Of a stretch of DNA of 64,000 nucleotides, positions 56,396 through 64,000 are shown in pieces. Under the pieces are notes generated by a model. That model made no database searches, was not told where the DNA came from, and worked only from the letters and a program-made list of their open reading frames with translations. Made by a program: the position numbers and the translations under genes. Source of the stretch: Pantoea sp. Cy-639 (GTDB taxonomy: Bacteria; Pseudomonadota; Gammaproteobacteria; Pseudomonadales; Pseudomonadaceae); assembly GCF_011752525.1 (NCBI RefSeq), contig NZ_VWXI01000003.1, forward strand, positions 62,001 through 126,000, given 5' to 3'. The first letter of the stretch is position 1, and the number at the start of each line of letters is the position of its first letter.

Positions 56396-56587
56396 ATGAA
56401 CATCAGGATCAAGCTGGAGCTGGCTTCGGGCCAGTCGATGGAAGGTATGCCTCTGGAGCTGCTGCAAGGCGGCAAGGTCATCGGCCGGACGAAGGTGCCG
56501 GCGCAAGGACTGGTGACCTTCGAGGCACCGTCGGGGACAGGCCAGCTGGCGGTGCGCGTTGACCGCTCGGGGGCGAAAACAGCTTAA
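56396..56587 (+). CDS. Small protein cotranscribed with the phospholipase-like gene
   Basis: 63 residues, no family I can name. Alternating strands (MNIRIKLELASGQSMEG, MPLELLQGGKVIGRTKV, GLVTFEAPSGTGQLAVRVD) suggest a small beta-sandwich, like a one-domain chaperone, immunity protein or spike/adaptor module. No signal peptide or membrane segment. AAGGAGG stands 6 bases before the ATG, one of the best ribosome sites in the window, so it should be made in good amount. It depends on the LexA-box promoter. Confidence 0.75.
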   Translation: MNIRIKLELASGQSMEGMPLELLQGGKVIGRTKVPAQGLVTFEAPSGTGQLAVRVDRSGAKTA

Positions 56588-56669
56588 CGCCCAGTGCCGC
56601 TGTCGCTGGGCAAGCCCGCTCCCACGAGGGTTCTCGGACCCAGTGGGGGCAGGCGCAGGCGTTTCGAGG
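56588..56669. repeat. Single REP-like unit between convergent genes
   Basis: gggcaagcccgctcccacga at about 56609-56628 is one REP unit without a clear inverted partner. It lies in the short gap between the stops of the small protein gene and roxR. Confidence 0.5.
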
Positions 56670-57230
56670 TCAGCGCCGTACCGGGCGCTTCTGCAGCTTG
56701 CGCTGCAAGGTGCGCCGGTGCATGCCCAGCGCCCGCGCGGTGGCGGAGATATTGCCGTCGTGCTCGGTCAGCACGCGCTGGATGTGCTCCCACTGCAAGC
56801 GGTCCACCGACATCGGGTTCTCCGGCACCAGGCTGTCCAGGTCGGCATGCTCGGAGAGCAGCGCCGCCAGTACATCGTCGGCGTCAGCCGGTTTGCACAG
56901 ATAGTTGCAGGCTCCTCGCTTGACCGCCTCGACCGCCGTGGCGATGCTCGAGTAACCGGTCAGGATCACCACGCGCATTTCCGGGTCCAGCTCCAGCAGC
57001 TTGGGCAGCAGCACCAGCCCGGAGTCTCCGTCCATCTTCAGGTCCAGCGTGGCGTAGTCCGGCACATCCTGCTGGGCCAGCACCAATCCTTCCTCGGCGC
57101 TCGACGCCGTGCTCACGCGAAAGCCGCGACGGCTCATGGCCCGGGCCATGACCCGGGTAAAGGTGGCGTCGTCGTCCACCAGCAACAGATGCGGCAGCTC
57201 TTCGCCTTCGACCTGGTTTTCTTCGCTCAT
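56670..57230 (-). CDS. roxR: Redox response regulator RoxR (RegA/PrrA family)
   Basis: 186 residues. Receiver domain (about 14-125) with the acidic pair in LLVDDDATF, the phosphorylated Asp in YATLDLKMDG and Lys in CNYLCKPAD; then a Pro-containing linker and a Fis-type helix-turn-helix (HDGNISATARALGMHRRTLQRKLQKRP). RoxR adjusts terminal oxidases and respiratory genes to the redox state and cyanide. Two adjacent ATGs (57233, 57230) overlap the roxS stop; the second is 7 bases from GAGGAG. Confidence 0.95.
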   Translation of the reverse strand: MSEENQVEGEELPHLLLVDDDATFTRVMARAMSRRGFRVSTASSAEEGLVLAQQDVPDYATLDLKMDGDSGLVLLPKLLELDPEMRVVILTGYSSIATAVEAVKRGACNYLCKPADADDVLAALLSEHADLDSLVPENPMSVDRLQWEHIQRVLTEHDGNISATARALGMHRRTLQRKLQKRPVRR

Positions 57231-58486
57231 CATTGATCTCCTCGCTTGCCATGGGGCAGGCGCAATTCGGTCAGGGTGCCACCCTGCTCATGACTATAGA
57301 GTTTCACCGAACCGCCCGCACGCGTGACGCTGGCCTTGCTCAAGAACAGGCCCAGGCCGAAGCCTTTGCCCTTGGTGGTAATGAAAGGCTTGCCGATGGC
57401 CTCGGCGATGGCCGGCGGTACGCCAGGGCCATGATCGCGGATGCTGATGACGATGTCCTGGGCATCCCAGTCCAGGCGTACCTCCAGGTCGTCGGGGCAG
57501 GCATCGGCGGCATTGTTCAACAGGTTCAGCAGGGCCTGGGTCAGGTCCGGTGGCGGCGTCAGTCGCGGCACCACGCCGTCGCGCAGACGCTGGAAGCGGT
57601 AGCTCGCCTCGGGGCGCATCAGGTGCCAGCGGTTGAGCGCCTCGTCGAGCCAGGCGGTGACGTCCTGTTCGACGATCGCCAGACGCCGGTTGGCCTCGGC
57701 GGCGCGCACCAACTGCTGCAGGGTTTCCTTGCACAGCTTGACCTGGTCCTGAAGGATCTGCAGGTCTTCCTGCAACAGGGGGTCGGCATGATCCTGGCGC
57801 ATTTCGTTGAGCAGCACGCTCATGGTCGCCAACGGCGTGCCCAGCTCATGGGCGGCACCGGCGGCCTGGGTGGCCACGGCCAGCAGTTGCTCGTCGCGCA
57901 GGCTCTCTTCACGGCGCTCGGCACGCAGGTGCTCCTGACGGCGCAGTTCCTCGGCCATGCGCGCGGCGAAGAAGGTGATCACCCCGGCGGCCAAGGCGAT
58001 GCTCAGCCACATGCCATAGACCTGCATGGTGTCTCGCGCCAGCGGCAGGGTTTCCAACGGATAGAACTGCACCAGCAGCAGGCTGTAGGCCACCAGGGCA
58101 ATGCCTGAGAGCACCAGCGAGTAGATCCACGGCAGCGTCACCGCGGCAATCGCCAGCGGCACCAGGTAATAGGAGACGAAGGGGTTGGTCGAGCCACCCG
58201 AGTAATAAAGCAGGGCACTGTGGATCAGCAGGTCACAGGCCAGCTGCATCGCGTACTCCAGCTCGGTGACCGGCAGCGACAGGCGCAGGCGCAAGGCGGT
58301 GAAGGCGCACAGCAGCGAGGACAGTGCCAGCGTCACCGCCAGCGAAAACCACGGCAGGGGCAGCAGTTCGGTCCAGTAGGCCACGCCCACCGAGCCGGCC
58401 TGGGCCGCCAGGACGAGGATGCGGATGAAGGTCAGGCGCCAGAGGTTCTGACGTGTAGCGGACAGCGGATGTACGGCGGCGAGCAT
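57230..58486 (-). CDS. roxS: Redox sensor histidine kinase RoxS (RegB/PrrB family)
   Basis: 418 residues. Six membrane segments (about 20-190) with the quinone-site-like stretch GGSTNPFVSYYLVPLAIAAVTLP, which is the conserved RegB/PrrB GGxxNPF motif. The phospho-His is in GAAHELGTPLATMS, followed by the N box LLNNAADA and G boxes DHGPGVPP and GKGFGLGLFLSK. The redox-active cysteine known in RegB after the His box has no clear equivalent at that site. Start at ATG 58486 with GGGAGAG upstream. Overlaps roxR. Confidence 0.95.
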   Translation of the reverse strand: MLAAVHPLSATRQNLWRLTFIRILVLAAQAGSVGVAYWTELLPLPWFSLAVTLALSSLLCAFTALRLRLSLPVTELEYAMQLACDLLIHSALLYYSGGSTNPFVSYYLVPLAIAAVTLPWIYSLVLSGIALVAYSLLLVQFYPLETLPLARDTMQVYGMWLSIALAAGVITFFAARMAEELRRQEHLRAERREESLRDEQLLAVATQAAGAAHELGTPLATMSVLLNEMRQDHADPLLQEDLQILQDQVKLCKETLQQLVRAAEANRRLAIVEQDVTAWLDEALNRWHLMRPEASYRFQRLRDGVVPRLTPPPDLTQALLNLLNNAADACPDDLEVRLDWDAQDIVISIRDHGPGVPPAIAEAIGKPFITTKGKGFGLGLFLSKASVTRAGGSVKLYSHEQGGTLTELRLPHGKRGDQ

Positions 58487-58685
58487 GAGCTCTCCCGATG
58501 AGTGCTCCAGGAAAATCGGCTGGAGTATACCGAAGCCAGGCGTCTCGCTGCAGTCATGCGGCAAAGCGCCACACTTTGTCACAAGTTCATGATGGCACTT
58601 TTGAACCCACTACACTCTCTCCGGTCCTATCGACCATGCGTGGAACGGATGTCCTTCCATGCCTTTCATTGCCAAGGAGCTCCCC

Positions 58686-59402
58686 ATGCACATTTCCCGT
58701 CGCGGCGCCGCGTTCGCCCTGTCCTGCGGCATGCTCGCCAGCCTGCCGGCACTGGCCGCCGACGAGCCGCGCTACAACCAGGTGTCGCTGCGCGCCGAAG
58801 TCAGCAAGGAAGTGGCGCGTGACCTGATGGTCGTGACGCTGTACAGCGAAGCCCAGAACAGCGACCCGGGCAAACTGGCCAAGGAGATCACCGAGACCAT
58901 GAACAAGGCGGTGCAACAGGCCCGTCAGGTCAAGGAAGTGAAGATCAGCCAGGGCAGCCGCAACAGCTACCCGGTATACGACAGCAAGGGCCAGAAGATC
59001 ACCGGTTGGCGCGAACGCGCCGAACTGCGCCTGGAAAGCGCCGACTTCCCGGCCCTGTCCAAGCTCACCGGCGAGTTGCTGCAAGACCTCAAGATGGGCG
59101 GCATGGACTTCTCCATCGCCCCGGCTACCCGCAAGACCAGCGAGGACGCCTTGCTCAAGGACGCCGTGGCCGCGTTCAAGGCCCGCGCCCAGCTCGCCAC
59201 CGAGGCTCTCGGCGGCAAGGGCTACAAGGTGATCAGCCTGAACCTCAACAGCAGTGGCTACCCACGCCCCTACCTGCGCAGCGCACCCATGGCGATGATG
59301 GCCAAGGTCGCCGACGAAGCCGCGCCGGCGCCGGATATCGAAGCCGGCACCAGCGAAGTGAACATGAGCGCCGATGGCCAGATCGAAGTGCTGATGCCCT
59401 GA
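58686..59402 (+). CDS. Periplasmic SIMPL-domain (DUF541/BP26) protein
   Basis: 238 residues with a signal peptide (MHISRRGAAFALSCGMLASLPALA, cut before ADEP). The mature part is one SIMPL domain: RYNQVSLRAEVSKEVARDLMVVTLYSEAQ, INTRUDING-type Arg-Asn-Ser strands (SRNSYPVYDSKGQKITGWRERAELRLES) and KARAQLATEALGGKGYKVISLNL. Oligomeric beta-rich envelope proteins of unknown role. AAGGAG lies 7 bases before the ATG. Divergent from roxS; the same neighbour is found in P. aeruginosa. Confidence 0.9.
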   Translation: MHISRRGAAFALSCGMLASLPALAADEPRYNQVSLRAEVSKEVARDLMVVTLYSEAQNSDPGKLAKEITETMNKAVQQARQVKEVKISQGSRNSYPVYDSKGQKITGWRERAELRLESADFPALSKLTGELLQDLKMGGMDFSIAPATRKTSEDALLKDAVAAFKARAQLATEALGGKGYKVISLNLNSSGYPRPYLRSAPMAMMAKVADEAAPAPDIEAGTSEVNMSADGQIEVLMP

Positions 59403-59713
59403 ACCCTCGATTGAATGTCCGAGGCGGTCAAAACCGTCTCGGACAGCAGTTTCAGACTCTTCCTACGCCCCAAATGGGTGCATCCTCTTGCTACTTCCCA
59501 CCTGAAAAATCCCGCAAAAAGCCCATCCACGACCCTCGCAAACGATCAACATTCGCCAAAATTATACGGATGCGACATCCATGTACGTCCGTACCACCTA
59601 TTTGACGCCAACCATCCCTCTGAGTGTTGCATTGGGAATAGCCCCTGCATAAGTATCCGCAGGTCGGCTCACGAGGCCGCCTCAATTCGAAAAATGACAA
59701 CAATGAGGCCACC
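59403..59713. promoter_or_regulatory. 311-base region upstream of the first dppA-type gene
   Basis: A stem (gtccgaggcgg / ccgtctcggac, 59417-59444) follows the SIMPL gene and could end its transcript, though no T-run follows. The rest, about 59500-59700, is clearly less GC-rich than the neighbours and should carry the promoter of the peptide-uptake genes; an ATTATA-type -10 lies near 59558. No coding sequence seen. Confidence 0.45.
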
Positions 59714-61339
59714 ATGCTTAAACACGCAGTCATTCCGTTTCTGGTCGGCGCAGGCTTGCTAGCCGGCGCTCCCTCCGCCCTCGCCGCTACCAATCTGGTG
59801 TTCTGCTCCGAAGGCAGCCCGGCCGGGTTCGACCCTGGGCAGTACACCACCGGAACCGACTTCGATGCCTCCGCCGAGACCATGTTCAACCGCCTGACCC
59901 AGTTCGAGCGCGGCGGCACCAAGGTCATCCCGGGCCTGGCCACCAGTTGGGACGTCTCAGACGACGGCAAGACCTACACCTTCCACCTGCGCGACGGCGT
60001 CAAGTTCCACACCACCGATTACTTCAAGCCCAGCCGCACCTTCAACGCCGACGACGTGCTGTTCACCTTCAACCGCATGCTCGACAAGGACCACCCTTTC
60101 CGTAAGGCCTACCCCACCGAATTCCCTTACTTCACCGACATGGGCATGGACAAGAACATCGCCAAGGTGGAGAAGGTCGACGACCATACCGTCCGCTTCA
60201 CCCTCAACCAGGTCGACGCCGCGTTCATCCAGAACCTGGCCATGAGCTTCGCCTCCATCCAGTCCGCCGAATACGCCGACCAGTTGCTCAAGCAGGGCAA
60301 GGCCGCCGAGATCAACCAGAAGCCCATCGGCACCGGGCCGTTCGTGTTCAACAAGTACCAGAAGGACGCGCTGATCCGTTACAAGGGCAACAAGGACTAC
60401 TGGAAGCCCGAGGACGTGAAGATCGACAACCTGATCTTCGCCATCAGCACCGACGCCTCGGTGCGCATGCAGAAGCTCAAGAAGAACGAGTGCCAGGTCA
60501 CCCTGTTCCCGCGCCCGGCCGACATCGCCCCGCTCAAGCAGGACCCGAAGCTGCAGATGCCTGAGCAGGCGGGCTTCAACCTCGGCTACATCGCCTACAA
60601 CGTGATGGACAAGCTCAAGGGCAGCGATCAGCCCAACCCGCTGGCCCAGCTCAAGGTGCGCCAGGCCCTCGACATGGCCGTGAACAAGCCGCAGATCATC
60701 GAGTCGGTGTATCAGGGCGCCGGCCAGCTGGCGGTCAACGCCATGCCGCCGACCCAGTGGTCCTACGACACCACCATCAAGGACGCCAAGTACGATCCGG
60801 AAAAGGCCCGGCAACTGCTCAAGGAAGCCGGCATCAAGGAAGGCACCGAGATCACCTTGTGGGCCATGCCGGTGCAGCGCCCTTACAACCCCAACGCCAA
60901 GCTGATGGCCGAGATGCTGCAATCGGACTGGGCCAAGATCGGCATCAAGGCCAAGATCGTCAGCTACGAGTGGGGTGAGTACATCAAGCGCTCCAAGGGC
61001 GGCGAACAAGGCGCCATGCTGATCGGCTGGAGCGGCGACAACGGTGACCCGGACAACTGGCTGGGCACCCTTTATGGCTGCGACGCCATGGACGGCAACA
61101 ACTTCTCCAAGTGGTGCTACAAACCCTACGACGACCTGATCAAGCAGGCCAAGGCCACGCCCGACCAGGCCAAGCGCACCGAGCTATACAAGCAGGCGCA
61201 GCACATCCTCAAGGAACAGTTGCCGATCACCCCGATCGCCCACTCCACCGTGTATCAACCCATGAGCACGTCCGTGAAGGACTTCAAGATCAGCCCCTTC
61301 GGCCTGAACTCCTTCTACGGGGTCAGCGTGGACAAGTAA
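59714..61339 (+). CDS. dppA: Dipeptide ABC transporter substrate-binding protein (DppA type), copy 1
   Basis: 541 residues, SBP family 5. Signal peptide MLKHAVIPFLVGAGLLAG..., cut near ALAA-TNLV. The family blocks are LVFCSEGSPAGFDPGQYTTGTD, FNADDVLFTFNRMLDK, and a pair of Cys. Periplasmic; binds di- or short peptides and passes them to an inner-membrane DppBCDF transporter, not in the window. Same place as dppA1 in the P. aeruginosa roxSR-dpp-opdP cluster. GAGG precedes the ATG. Confidence 0.93.
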   Translation: MLKHAVIPFLVGAGLLAGAPSALAATNLVFCSEGSPAGFDPGQYTTGTDFDASAETMFNRLTQFERGGTKVIPGLATSWDVSDDGKTYTFHLRDGVKFHTTDYFKPSRTFNADDVLFTFNRMLDKDHPFRKAYPTEFPYFTDMGMDKNIAKVEKVDDHTVRFTLNQVDAAFIQNLAMSFASIQSAEYADQLLKQGKAAEINQKPIGTGPFVFNKYQKDALIRYKGNKDYWKPEDVKIDNLIFAISTDASVRMQKLKKNECQVTLFPRPADIAPLKQDPKLQMPEQAGFNLGYIAYNVMDKLKGSDQPNPLAQLKVRQALDMAVNKPQIIESVYQGAGQLAVNAMPPTQWSYDTTIKDAKYDPEKARQLLKEAGIKEGTEITLWAMPVQRPYNPNAKLMAEMLQSDWAKIGIKAKIVSYEWGEYIKRSKGGEQGAMLIGWSGDNGDPDNWLGTLYGCDAMDGNNFSKWCYKPYDDLIKQAKATPDQAKRTELYKQAQHILKEQLPITPIAHSTVYQPMSTSVKDFKISPFGLNSFYGVSVDK

Positions 61340-61562
61340 CGACTGTGTCCGTCCTGTCGCTACGGCTGGCGACAGGACGATGACAGGGTCGGGCGATACG
61401 TAGGGTAATTCCCTCACGCTCGCCAGAACTTACCCGCACCCGAACCAGTATCCGAACCCTGGCTCCCACATCCTGACGCCCCTATCGTCAGGAACGGGAT
61501 GCCACAGCCGCGTATTGCCTGCGCGGCCAGAACTTACACGGACAACGGACAAAGGATCTGCC
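61340..61562. other. Gap between the two dppA paralogues with two hairpins
   Basis: An 11-bp perfect stem cgtcctgtcgc / gcgacaggacg (61350-61360 with 61369-61379) follows the first gene and a second, tcctgacg / cgtcagga (61471-61478 with 61486-61493), lies ahead of the next. No T-runs, so they may adjust the relative level of the two binding proteins by mRNA stability rather than end transcription. Confidence 0.5.
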
Positions 61563-63155
61563 ATGCGCCTCCACCTGCTGAGTCCCACCCTGATCGCCCT
61601 TGGCCTGCTGAGCCAGGCGCCGACCAGCCTGGCCAACAACCTGGTGTTCTGCTCCGAAGGCAGTCCGGCCGGGTTCGACACCGCCCAGTACACCGCGGCC
61701 ACCGACAACGACGCCGCCGAACCGATCTACAACCGCCTCGTCGAGTTCGAACGCGGCGGCACCGCCGTGCAGCCCGGCCTGGCCACCGACTGGCAGGTCT
61801 CGGAAGACGGCCTCGCCTACACCTTCCACTTGCGCCCTGGCGTGAAGTTCCACGGCAACAAGACCTTCAAGCCGACCCGCGACTTCAATGCCGACGACGT
61901 GCTGTTCACCTTCAACCGCATGCTCGACAAGAACCACCCTTTCCGTAAGGCCTACCCCACCGAATTCCCATACTTCATCAGCATGGGACTGGACAAGAAC
62001 ATCGCCAAGGTCGAGAAGACCGACCCGCTGACCGTGGTGTTCACCCTCAACAGCGTCGATGCCGCGTTCATCCAGAACATCGCCATGGCCTTCGCCTCGA
62101 TCCTCTCCGCCGAATATGCCGAACACCTGCTGACCAGCGGCAAGCCCAGTGACATCAACCAGAAGCCGATCGGCACCGGGCCGTTCGTGTTCCAGCGTTA
62201 TCAGAAGGATGCGCAGATCCGCTACAAGGGCAACAAGGAGTACTGGGCGCCGGAGCGCGTGAAGATCGACAACCTGATCTTCTCCATCAACGTCGACCCA
62301 TCGGTACGCATCCAGAAACTGCGCAAGAACGAATGCCAGGTCACCCTGCACCCGCGCCCCGCCGACCTGCCGGCGCTCAGGCAGGACGACAAGCTGCAGG
62401 TCCTGCAGCAGCCCGGTTTCAACCTCGGCTACATTGCCTACAACACCCAGCATCCGCCCTTCGACCGGCTCGACGTGCGCCAGGCCATGGACATGGCGGT
62501 GAACAAGCAGGCGATCATCCAGGCCGTCTACCAGGATGCCGGCCAGGTGGCGGTCAACGCCATGCCGCCGACCCAATGGTCATATGACACGTCGCTCAAG
62601 GACGCGCCCTTCGATCCGGCAAAGGCCAGGCAGATGCTCAAGCAGGCCGGCGTCAAGGAAGGCACCGAGATCACCCTGTGGGCCATGCCGGTCCAACGCC
62701 CCTACAACCCCAACGCCAAGTTGATGGCCGAGATGCTCCAGGCCGACTGGAACAAGCTCGGCTTCAAGGTGCGCATCGTCAGCTACGAGTGGGGCGAGTA
62801 CCTCAAGCGCATGAAAAGCGGCGAGCACGACATCGCCCTGATCGGCTGGACCGGCGACAACGGCGACCCGGACAACTGGCTCGGCACCCTGTTCAGCTGC
62901 GGCGCCATCGGCAGCAACAACTACTCGCTGTGGTGCGACGCGCAATACGACACCCTGGTGAACAAAGCCAAGCAAGTCACCGATCGCGACCAGCGCATCG
63001 CCCTCTACCAACAAGCCCAGCAACGCCTCAAGCAACAGGTGCCGATCACCCCGGTGGCCCATTCCACGGTCAACCAGCCCCTCAGTGCCAACGTCAAGGA
63101 CTTCAAGGTCAGCCCCTTCGGACGCAACGTTTTTTCCGGCGTCAGCATCGATTGA
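61563..63155 (+). CDS. dppA: Dipeptide ABC transporter substrate-binding protein (DppA type), copy 2
   Basis: 530 residues. Signal peptide MRLHLLSPTLIALGLLSQAPTSLA, cut before NNLV. A tandem paralogue of the preceding protein: same domains and nearly colinear, with the main differences in the signal peptide, a 7-residue shorter loop after YIAYN (about residue 300) and the C-terminus. The divergence in the pocket region suggests another peptide preference. ATG at 61563 follows AAAGGA. Corresponds in place to dppA2 of P. aeruginosa. Confidence 0.93.
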   Translation: MRLHLLSPTLIALGLLSQAPTSLANNLVFCSEGSPAGFDTAQYTAATDNDAAEPIYNRLVEFERGGTAVQPGLATDWQVSEDGLAYTFHLRPGVKFHGNKTFKPTRDFNADDVLFTFNRMLDKNHPFRKAYPTEFPYFISMGLDKNIAKVEKTDPLTVVFTLNSVDAAFIQNIAMAFASILSAEYAEHLLTSGKPSDINQKPIGTGPFVFQRYQKDAQIRYKGNKEYWAPERVKIDNLIFSINVDPSVRIQKLRKNECQVTLHPRPADLPALRQDDKLQVLQQPGFNLGYIAYNTQHPPFDRLDVRQAMDMAVNKQAIIQAVYQDAGQVAVNAMPPTQWSYDTSLKDAPFDPAKARQMLKQAGVKEGTEITLWAMPVQRPYNPNAKLMAEMLQADWNKLGFKVRIVSYEWGEYLKRMKSGEHDIALIGWTGDNGDPDNWLGTLFSCGAIGSNNYSLWCDAQYDTLVNKAKQVTDRDQRIALYQQAQQRLKQQVPITPVAHSTVNQPLSANVKDFKVSPFGRNVFSGVSID

Positions 63156-63316
63156 CCCTGCATCGCGGGCCGGGAGTGCGACCCACTCCCGCGACCGCGT
63201 GCAGCCCGGATTTGCCTGGCGACCCCATGGCAGATGACAGCAACACCGCGTTACCGCAGCACACCCGGCCCACAAGGCCGGGGGATAACTAAAAAAATAT
63301 AAAGGGAGCTTTCATC
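63156..63316. other. Gap with REP-like sequence before the porin gene
   Basis: catcgcgggccgggagtgcg (about 63161-63180) with gggagtg/cactccc pairing resembles a degenerate REP. Near the end ccggccc/ggccgg pairing is followed by an A-rich stretch that leads into the porin ribosome site. Confidence 0.45.
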
Positions 63317-64000
63317 TTGAGACGTACCACCACAACCACCGCACTGGCCTTGTCCGTCGGCGCCTTTTGCGCCCTCGCCCAGGCCGAACCCGCCAGCCAG
63401 GACTTTGTCCCGGTCACCGTGAAATCGACCAGCGAACAGGCCGAGGCCAAGGGCTTCCTCGACGGCCAGAGCCTGTCCGGCACCACCCGCAACTGGTACG
63501 CCCACGAACGCGCCACCCGCGCGCCACTGTGGAAGTACTACAAGGGCGACGGCAGCCGCCACCCGACCCACAGTCGTAACAACTGGGTGCAGGGCACCAT
63601 CCTCAACTACAGCTCGGGCTTCACCGAAGGCACCGTGGGCTTCGCCGTCGAGGCCGCGGCCTACAACGCCATCGCCCTCGAACGTGGCCGTGGCGACGTG
63701 GCCGGCCCCAACAACCGCACCCTGACCCACAGCGACGGCGATGTGATCGGCCAGTGGAGCAAGATGGGCCTGGGCAACGTCAAGGCCCGGGTGTCCAACA
63801 CCACCCTGACCCTCGGCCGCCAGTCGGTAGATACGCCGATGGTCGCCTACATCGGCAACCGCGCCCTGCCCTCGAGCTTCCAGGGCGCGTTCCTGCACAG
63901 CGCCGAGTTCGACAACCTGTCCTTCGACCTGGGCACCTTCGACCGTGTCTCGCCGCGTACCGAGCAAAGCCTGAGCAAGTTCCGCAGCGAGTATGGCGCC
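63317..64000 (+). CDS. OprD-family porin (OpdP-like), N-terminal part, TTG start
   Basis: 228 codons are visible, then the window ends. The TTG at 63317 stands 8 bases after GGGAG (63304-63308); there is no ATG nearby. Signal peptide LRRTTTTTALALSVGAFCALAQA, cut before EPAS. The mature start has the OprD pattern: GFLDGQSLSGTTRNWYAHE, FTEGTVGFAVEAAAYNAI, and GNVKARVSNTTLTLGRQSVDTPMVAYIGNRALPSSFQGA. OprD-type porins are 18-strand barrels for basic amino acids, peptides or acids. Next to two dppA genes it should be the OpdP-type peptide channel. Confidence 0.88.
   Translation, partial: MRRTTTTTALALSVGAFCALAQAEPASQDFVPVTVKSTSEQAEAKGFLDGQSLSGTTRNWYAHERATRAPLWKYYKGDGSRHPTHSRNNWVQGTILNYSSGFTEGTVGFAVEAAAYNAIALERGRGDVAGPNNRTLTHSDGDVIGQWSKMGLGNVKARVSNTTLTLGRQSVDTPMVAYIGNRALPSSFQGAFLHSAEFDNLSFDLGTFDRVSPRTEQSLSKFRSEYGA

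Noticed and set aside
59491..59970. 159-codon minus-strand frame before dppA copy 1
   Set aside because: Covers the promoter gap and the antisense of the signal peptide; nothing conserved.
61421..61540. Direct repeat ccagaactta before dppA copy 2
   Set aside because: Ten bases found twice in a GC-rich gap is too short to claim an operator or duplication.

Overview
The window is a high-GC (about 64 %), gene-dense bacterial chromosome segment. Protein sequences, gene order and the REP-type palindromes (core cgcggggcaagcccgctccc) point to a fluorescent Pseudomonas, most likely of the P. putida group. From memory, the order murA-bolA-mla-kdsD/kdsC-lptCAB-rpoN-ptsN, fagA-fumC-orfX-sodA, pmbA/tldD, mreBCD, gatCAB, roxSR-dppA-opdP is also that of P. 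aeruginosa (about PA4446 to PA4502), so this looks like conserved core chromosome. I see no rRNA, tRNA, CRISPR array, insertion sequence or prophage.

Layout. 1-12.4 kb: end of a glycine-cleavage gcvT, a CspA-type cold-shock gene, an RDD membrane protein, lptG-lptF (LPS export permeases) divergent from pepA-holC-hypothetical-valS, then rlmF, an HU gene (hupN) and divergent yejK/ndpA. 12.1-19.3 kb (minus strand): GIY-YIG protein, NTF2-like protein, CynX-type MFS transporter, hisC-hisD-hisG-murA and ibaG (BolA family). 19.4-22.4 kb: mlaFEDCB, retrograde phospholipid transport. 22.7-29.7 kb (plus strand): kdsD-kdsC-lptC-lptA-lptB, then rpoN-hpf-ptsN-rapZ-ptsO (sigma-54 and nitrogen PTS). 29.7-33.5 kb (minus strand): fagA-fumC-orfX-sodA-ZIP transporter behind a near-perfect Fur box, a set of iron-independent substitutes. 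33.6-46.8 kb: pmbA (tldE), darP, and the long minus-strand run mreB-mreC-mreD-maf-rng-yhdP-nitrilase-tldD (cell shape, RNA turnover, envelope lipid transport, TldD/E protease). 47-50.2 kb: gatCAB. 50.3-54.6 kb: RlpA-like lipoprotein, CaCA antiporter, carboxymuconolactone-decarboxylase-family protein, AroP-type permease and AEC transporter. 54.7-56.6 kb: an SOS-type LexA box in front of a zinc-phospholipase-C-like gene and a 63-residue partner gene. 56.7-64 kb: roxR-roxS two-component system, a SIMPL-domain protein, two tandem dppA-type peptide-binding proteins and the start of an OprD/OpdP-type porin.

The main theme is envelope construction. KdsD/KdsC make Kdo, LptB/C/A/F/G move LPS outward, MlaFEDCB and YhdP move phospholipids, MurA starts peptidoglycan and MreBCD places it.

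The points most worth a second look are: (i) the LexA-box-controlled phospholipase-C-like gene plus small partner, which has no signal peptide; (ii) two genes (mreC and the CaCA antiporter) whose only well-placed start codon is ATT behind a strong Shine-Dalgarno, with mreC also preceded by two perfect hairpins; (iii) a Glu-to-Gln change in the first alpha-repeat of the antiporter; (iv) an 80-base almost identical block shared by the two dppA paralogues.
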